Shown one piece after another: positions 59,561-64,000 of a stretch of 64,000 nucleotides of DNA; the first letter of the stretch is position 1; the number at the start of each line of letters is the position of its first letter. Location of the stretch: assembly GCA_004014935.1 (NCBI GenBank), contig CP025321.1, forward strand, positions 496,001-560,000, given 5' to 3'. Both the position numbers and the translations under genes were made by a program. Source of the DNA: Saccharomycopsis malanga (lineage: Eukaryota; Ascomycota; Saccharomycetes; Ascoideales; Saccharomycopsidaceae). The notes under the pieces were generated by a model that worked only from the letters and a program-made list of their open reading frames with translations, had not been told where the DNA came from and did not search any database.

Positions 59561-60122
59561 TTAGGCTTTTGAAGCCGCAGTTTCAATGGCAGTAGAGATG
59601 GCCCCAGTGACGGTTTCAACCACAGTTTCAGCAGTAGACTTTTTAGCTGCTGGTGGAGTGATTGGGATGAAGATCTAAAGAGTTAGCAAAATCCGAAGAA
59701 CAACTTAAAACAGAAATATACTTACGTCCATATATGCAGTGAGAAGACCAATAGCTGATAGAGCCAAACTCAAGAGTGGAGAGTTGGCGTCCTCAGCCAA
59801 TTTAACATTATGGTAATTCATAAAATGCTGGAGACAGATTGAAAATGAGATCCAACTCAACATTTTATTTCTACATTATTGTTAGTTATAATTATTAAAA
59901 GCTTCCAAGTTTTCCCTAGCATCAGGACTTACCTCATAAACATCGATGCCATTGGCATGGTCTGAGCAATCATCCCAGTAGGAGGATTTTTTGGTTTCTG
60001 TGGGGTATGGACATATCCATAATATTCTGTTAATATCTAACTAAAAAATATACCTTACAAGTTTTGCAACATCAGACTTACCTGACCACAAGATCTTCGC
60101 GCTTAACAGGAGAAACAGCCAT
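59561..60122 (-). CDS. Asterix/WDR83OS homologue (PAT complex), four exons
   Basis: Exons on the minus strand: 60122-60082, 60026-59933, 59870-59726, 59674-59561. The later exons read PPTGMIAQTMPMASMFM, then RNKMLSWISFSICLQHFMNY and SPLLSLALSAIGLLTAYMD, then IFIPITPPAAKK. This fits the Asterix family (UPF0139), three membrane helices ending in a TPP motif. Asterix with CCDC47 forms the PAT intramembrane chaperone of the ER translocon. Donors are GTAAGT. Branch points are ATTAAC, ACTAAC and GCTAAC, close to each AG. Starting at 60122 (MAVSPVKREDLVV, which looks like the family N-terminus) exon 1 joins exon 2 one base out of frame. Starting at 60151 (MNLSKVAQ) the frame is kept but a hydrophobic leader is added. 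Confidence 0.75.
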
Positions 60123-60214
60123 TTTGATTGTGCAACTTTTGATAGGTTCATACATTAACATGAAGATAACACCCCTTCATGTTAGCTGGTTTTGAATGTT
60201 TCAGTGAAATTTCT

Positions 60215-60224
60215 GTCACGTGAT
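60215..60224. promoter_or_regulatory. Cbf1-type site in the Asterix/BRR1 divergent promoter
   Basis: GTCACGTGAT, a full match to the Cbf1/CDEI consensus, centrally placed in a promoter of about 240 bases shared by two divergent genes. Confidence 0.5.
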
Positions 60225-60358
60225 TTATATATATGTATGTATATATAGATAGCGATGTATATTTTTAACCAGTATAATATAGTGATTTGTAAACTTTTCA
60301 TATATCTATATATAGAAAGCTGTAGAAGTTTGTGTGTATTGTGATTTGTATAGTGAAA

Positions 60359-61048
60359 ATGGACACGCAAAAGCAAGTGGTTCCATTTGAGTATCGAGCA
60401 AGGAAGGACGATCTGGGGTTTTATACCGATGTTTCGAGTTATCTTTCTTCAGTGCATGATGAGCTGAATCAAGGACCACAAGTATTTTCCAGTAGCACAC
60501 GAAAGCGTAAGTTGGTAAATAATGATGTGACACTTCGATATTTTGAAGAAGACAAGTTTGAACAGCAAGGTAAGCAACTGATTAAGTCGCATGAGAAGGA
60601 GAAGTATGACCAATGGAGAGCTCAGTTTATAGAGAGTTTTAGGCAGGAAAAAAAGGTTTATTGGGAAGATATCAATGAAGAAGTTGAACAAGTCAATTTA
60701 CCCAATACGTTCACCGGCTGGCGTACATTTATGATAAACACAACACCTTCTAGAGGACTACTTTTTTCTCTCTCTCAAGCTACAATAATACGACTAGTTG
60801 TATACATGAAAAAACTCATAGGAAAAAACACAGTAAAACATAACTTGAATCTTTGGACGATGGCACTTCTTCTCAGGCTTGCTGAAGTTGTAGAGTACCG
60901 GGAAGTATACGAATTACGGCAATTGGCTAAGAAACTAGCTCTTTTACGAGGCAACCCAGATACAAATGATGAGATACGAATGCTTTGCGATATGGTTGTG
61001 GCGGTGGTTCACGAAATATACGGACAGCGAGATATAGATGTGGTTTAA
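60359..61048 (+). CDS. BRR1: Brr1/Gemin2 snRNP assembly factor
   Basis: A 229-residue protein of the Gemin2/Brr1/SIP1 family, which helps assemble Sm rings on spliceosomal snRNAs. Diagnostic segments are PFEYRARKDDLGFYTDVSSY at the N-terminus, LPNTFTGWRTFMINTTPSRG in the middle and LLLRLAEVVEYREVYELRQL then AKKLALLR at the C-terminus. The start is the first ATG (MDTQKQV); the frame is open nine codons upstream without an ATG. S. cerevisiae Brr1 is longer (341) and more diverged, so this copy looks closer to metazoan Gemin2. Confidence 0.85.
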   Translation: MDTQKQVVPFEYRARKDDLGFYTDVSSYLSSVHDELNQGPQVFSSSTRKRKLVNNDVTLRYFEEDKFEQQGKQLIKSHEKEKYDQWRAQFIESFRQEKKVYWEDINEEVEQVNLPNTFTGWRTFMINTTPSRGLLFSLSQATIIRLVVYMKKLIGKNTVKHNLNLWTMALLLRLAEVVEYREVYELRQLAKKLALLRGNPDTNDEIRMLCDMVVAVVHEIYGQRDIDVV

Positions 61049-61522
61049 ATAGTGTTTAGTTTGAATAATAATATCTGATAAGCCTAGACAGTAAGAATTA
61101 GTATAATGAAATATATTTTCATAAGGAGTGCCAAGAGAGCAACTGTAAGCAGAGGAAACATAGAAGAAGGGGTATGTATTCAATCAAATCATAGGACTAG
61201 CAGCATATACCAAAAATACAGATGGTTATATTCTACAAATAGATAAATGCAATAATGATGATGACAAACATTCAAACTGATAAACATATAAGTTGAAGTA
61301 AAAACGAGAAAGGACATGGTAAATTAGCATGAGAAAAAGAAAATTATATATGACAAAGGAGCTGTGAAACTGCCAACATGAACCAGTGTAACAGCAAGCA
61401 TTGGAGCTTGATAGACAGCCTTTGATATTATTATACAAGGCATCTCAGCATGTGGGCATACAATGTAGATGGAACAATAATACGGTGGCTAACATTTCAT
61501 TACAATTCTTACAGGGCGAGAA
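61049..61522. other. Convergent intergenic region
   Basis: 3' flanks of BRR1 and the NDUFB8 gene. No gene seen. Confidence 0.4.
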
Positions 61523-62041
61523 TTAGGCTGTTTTATCAATTCTGGCAGCATGTAACGCGGCATCTGATTCGTCAGTGGCTCCCAAAGCTTTGGCCAAGCC
61601 ACCATGTGGATAATTTCTTGGAACAGCTGGTTTCTCAGGGTAAAAGAATACATAAAGAAAACCTGCAAAGGCTGCAATGCCACCAAAAAATACAGCACTA
61701 TATTTCAAAGCAGTCGCATCGCTGACTGGCTGATAGTAGTCTGGTGACCACATATTCAACATGTCATCATCCGCGTTTAAAGGCTGGTCAAAGTTTCTTC
61801 TGTTCTGCTGGTCATCGTACTTGGCATATGGATCTCTGTCAAAGTAAAGTTGTGGCTCAACTTCTGGATAACCGCCCAATAATGGATCGGAACTAGGCTT
61901 CAACTTGTCAAAGGCAGAAGTATTACCGCTATCTCCATGGCCATGAGCATTGAATGATGGAGCCACGGTTCTGAAAAATCTCGTGGCATTGACTTTGGAA
62001 GCGCCAAAAGTTACTCTTCTTATACCTAGACTGGCAATCAT
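61523..62041 (-). CDS. Complex I accessory subunit NDUFB8/ASHI type
   Basis: A 172-residue protein. The N-terminus (IASLGIRRVTFGASKVNATR) is a mitochondrial presequence. The middle DPLLGGYPEVEPQLYFDRDP then YAKYDDQQNRRNFDQPLNAD is the signature of fungal NDUFB8 subunits (NIAM in Yarrowia). A single membrane helix (YSAVFFGGIAAFAGFLYVFF, about residues 114-133) is followed by a short polar tail. It belongs to the membrane arm of NADH:ubiquinone oxidoreductase. Its presence shows that the species keeps complex I. Confidence 0.9.
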   Translation of the reverse strand: MIASLGIRRVTFGASKVNATRFFRTVAPSFNAHGHGDSGNTSAFDKLKPSSDPLLGGYPEVEPQLYFDRDPYAKYDDQQNRRNFDQPLNADDDMLNMWSPDYYQPVSDATALKYSAVFFGGIAAFAGFLYVFFYPEKPAVPRNYPHGGLAKALGATDESDAALHAARIDKTA

Positions 62042-62169
62042 AATGGCGGTTCGGTGGCGTATCTTAATCTATTCTTTTCCCCCTCTTTAATGATCTTTCA
62101 AACTTGTTATTATTGGCTTTTTTTTCTTCACTATGGCTAGAGTAAGCACGATTATTTTTCTCAATAGTA

Positions 62170-62193
62170 ATTGGCTGAAATATTGGTCACGTG
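62170..62193. promoter_or_regulatory. CCAAT boxes and Cbf1-type site upstream of NDUFB8
   Basis: ATTGG at 62170-62174 and 62182-62186 are CCAAT boxes on the gene strand, and GTCACGTG follows at 62186-62193, about 140 bases upstream of the start. This mirrors the CCAAT box at QCR2 and fits shared Hap control of respiratory genes. Confidence 0.5.
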
Positions 62194-62400
62194 CGTGCTC
62201 TTTAGAATGTGTGTGATTCGTGCGTGTACATGCATATTTCAGCAGGCGTCAACCATGGGGTTTGATTGAGTAGTGGAACTATTCTTTGTTGGATTTCTAC
62301 CCGAAAACTGTTGTATTGTAGGGTTAAAACTTAATATAGATTAAGGTGAAAACCTTTAGCTGTTGTGCTGTTATGTTTTCATGATTTTTGATATTGTAAA

Positions 62401-62556
62401 TGTTGGAGAAGATTAAAAGATCTAACAGGCTCAAGGGTGAGAAGATTATGATAAACATAGCAAGATTGGGGCTTTACCAAATACCCTTAGATATAGCGCG
62501 TATATACGAAACTGATATGTATTGGGCTCAAAATATTTGATACTATTATTATTAAC
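62401..62556 (+). mobile_element. SINE-like element copy G, partial head
   Basis: It begins TGTTGGAGAAGATTAAAAGA then TCTAACAGGCTCAAGGGTGA, which aligns with the head region of copies E and F from GGAAAAGAG onward. It continues through GAAGATTATGA, TTGGGGCTTTACC, TAGCGCGTATATACGAAACT and GGGCTCAAAATATTTGAT, ending ATTATTATTAACC. Confidence 0.75.
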
Positions 62557-62705
62557 CAATGTGAATCCTGATCTATAACATTTAGCCCATACTTTGTGTG
62601 TGTAACCAAAAAATCGGCATATTAATTGCCAAAAAAGTACTTTCAAAAAAGTAAACATTTCTCTCTTTTTGACAAAAATATGAATATATGCCTATATGCC
62701 TTACT

Positions 62706-62815
62706 ATTGCCAGGTGGCCAAGTTGGTTAGGCCATTCGCCACACAAAATAGTGCAGAATAGTGCAGGAAAAGAAGTGTGGCGTTCCTCACTTGGGTTTTT
62801 TGACTCAATTCGCGC
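62706..62815 (+). pseudogene. tRNA-like sequence, probably decayed
   Basis: GTGGCCAAGTTGGTTAGGCC is a good D arm and A box (like yeast tRNA-Thr). TTGGG...CTCAA can form a T stem, but the loop (TTTTTTGA) has lost the B-box consensus. Between them is a strong 8-bp stem CGCCACAC / GTGTGGCG enclosing a tandem AATAGTGCAG. The anticodon loop and acceptor stem are not recognisable. Confidence 0.4.
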
Positions 62816-63440
62816 TCTCCTCGTTTCGGAATAATCATCAAACGTTTTATTGAATAAACTTAGTGCTATCCAGGTTAATTTAATTTGAAAAAACCAAACA
62901 CTAACATCCCAATTTTTTTTGTTATACTATAGTACTGTTTATAAAAAAAAATTTCAGAGTTTCGAAGAAATATTTGATATAACGGAAAATTGCCAATTTT
63001 GACAAATAGTTGGTTCTTTTAAGTCATATTCTACAGTCTTTACAGTAACCCGAAGTTACCAAAAATTATATTTCTGTACTCCTTTAATTCTAGAGTTTTA
63101 TATCATGTATTTTGTTCTAAGATTTGGAGCTTTTAAATTATCTAATAGTGAGAAAGTATCATTTTATTGAAAATAACGCATACTTTGTTGACAATCGTGT
63201 TTTCCACCCCTCATAGAGACTTTATTTATTTATTTATTTATGTTATTCCATAGATTATGATTCCCATATACCTCTGTTCAGGGAAATTTGTTGCAAAAAA
63301 ACCTTTTTATTCCTATTCAATTTGAAGTCACAAATGGTTTATATTAGTTTGAGTTTTTTGGTTTTTAGTTTCTGATTTGCTTTATCACATTCTTATGGAG
63401 CTTGTATATTGAGTGTTAACATAATATAATGAATACTAGA
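62816..63440. other. AT-rich intergenic DNA
   Basis: No gene seen. A short ATTT tandem lies near 63223-63241. Confidence 0.4.
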
Positions 63441-63545
63441 CTTGATAATAATAGTAATCTTATATTTCGAGCCCAGTACATATCAGTTCCGTATGTACGC
63501 GCTATGTCTAAAGGGACTTGGTGAAACCCAGTGGGAAAAGTCCCA
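63441..63545 (-). mobile_element. SINE-like element copy H, 5'-truncated
   Basis: On the minus strand it reads TCCCACTGGGTTTCACCAAG then TCCCTTTAGACATAGCGCG, ACTGATATGTACTGGGCTCG, AAATATAAGATTACTATTAT. It is nearly identical to copy D over this span. A second tail-like stretch (TATTATTGTTATTATTAACC, about 63575-63602) just upstream suggests an older fragment in tandem. Confidence 0.8.
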
Positions 63546-64000
63546 AGTATCATCCAAATTGTAACATCAGAGCTTGATTGGTTAATAATAACAATAATAC
63601 ATTTCATGGCCATATATTAGACACATACATACGTACTACACAAAAGTTCAAGCTTAGTATATAATGTTCATTTTCTTTAGTGTCCCTTAATTCACCACGT
63701 AAATTGCGTATTTTGATCACTGTTATTTATCTCAAAAATGACAACATGAGGTGTGTAAATTAGTCGGAAATAGACCGAATCTAACATAGGCTTTACAAAG
63801 CCTGCGTCAGCATCCATGCTACACTTTCATATGCAACGGTCTCGCGAAGTGGCAGTCATGGAGGATATTTCAACTAGCTACAAAATGAATCTGGGTGTGT
63901 TGATATTTTGGTCGTGGAAACCTTTTGTATAATGGGGGTGAAATTGTATATAACGCTCTGTTTTCATTTCCTATAGAAGATTTCTTCAAAATGCATCAAA
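63546..64000. other. Intergenic DNA, possible gene start at the edge
   Basis: No gene within. An ATG at 63991 in the context TTCAAAATGCATCAAA, 45 bases after a TATATAA element, may begin the next gene, but only three codons are in the window. Confidence 0.25.

Noticed and set aside
62401-62556. The dispersed repeat as solo LTRs of a Ty1/copia element (copy G begins TGTTGG).
   Set aside because: Only copy G begins this way, and the same bases align inside the tRNA-like head of copies E and F. Copies are 5'-truncated, lack TG...CA termini and have 10-14 bp rather than 5-bp duplications.

Overview
This window is nuclear DNA of a budding yeast (Saccharomycotina). The genes are compact and mostly intronless. 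The few introns have GTAAGT or GTATGT donors and TACTAAC-like branch points only about 6 to 12 bases before the acceptor. Most proteins are recognisable yeast orthologues (QCR2, TAL1, MAS1, RRS1, FES1, SIF2, EXO84, TFB4, NAM8). A complex I accessory subunit of the NDUFB8 type is present, so the species is not a Saccharomyces-type yeast that has lost complex I. CTG codons sit at positions that are leucine in conserved kinase motifs of MEK1, so the standard code is more likely than CTG-to-serine. I do not name a species.

Layout. 0-10 kb: QCR2, tRNA-Val, YFH7, a 1-Cys peroxiredoxin, TAL1, ERJ5. 10-24.5 kb: a Phs1-like dehydratase homologue with an altered active site, a GH3 beta-glucosidase relic, an OB-fold (possibly Cdc13-like) gene, MAS1, a RhoGEF-BAR protein, RRS1 with a tiny first exon, an unknown protein with a duplicated motif, and a NIPA-type transporter. 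25-31 kb: a Mid2-like wall sensor, an unknown membrane protein, an endosomal syntaxin. 31-34.8 kb: a gene-poor stretch with a SINE-like element and decayed coding relics. 34.8-43.3 kb: a 22-repeat ARM protein, JID1, FCY1 and MEK1 with two introns. 43.3-48.7 kb: NAM8 with unusually long flanks. 48.7-62 kb: dynactin p150 (NIP100) apparently without CAP-Gly, FES1, SIF2, EXO84, TFB4, a four-exon Asterix (WDR83OS) homologue, BRR1/Gemin2, NDUFB8. 62-64 kb: intergenic, with more repeat copies.

The most interesting signal is a dispersed short repeat with at least eight copies on both strands. Longer copies start with a tRNA-like head (A box and B box) followed by a shared unrelated body and an AT-rich tail. 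Shorter copies keep only the 3' end. Several are flanked by direct repeats of about 10 to 14 bases. Together this is the pattern of a tRNA-derived SINE moved by a LINE, which to my knowledge is not a well-described class in budding yeasts.

Functionally the genes are general housekeeping: mitochondrial respiration and import (QCR2, MAS1, NDUFB8, JID1), ER folding and membrane-protein insertion (ERJ5, Asterix), RNA processing (NAM8, BRR1, RRS1), trafficking and cytoskeleton (PEP12-like, EXO84, NIP100, RhoGEF-BAR) and chromatin or transcription (SIF2, TFB4). They form no operon-like pathway cluster.
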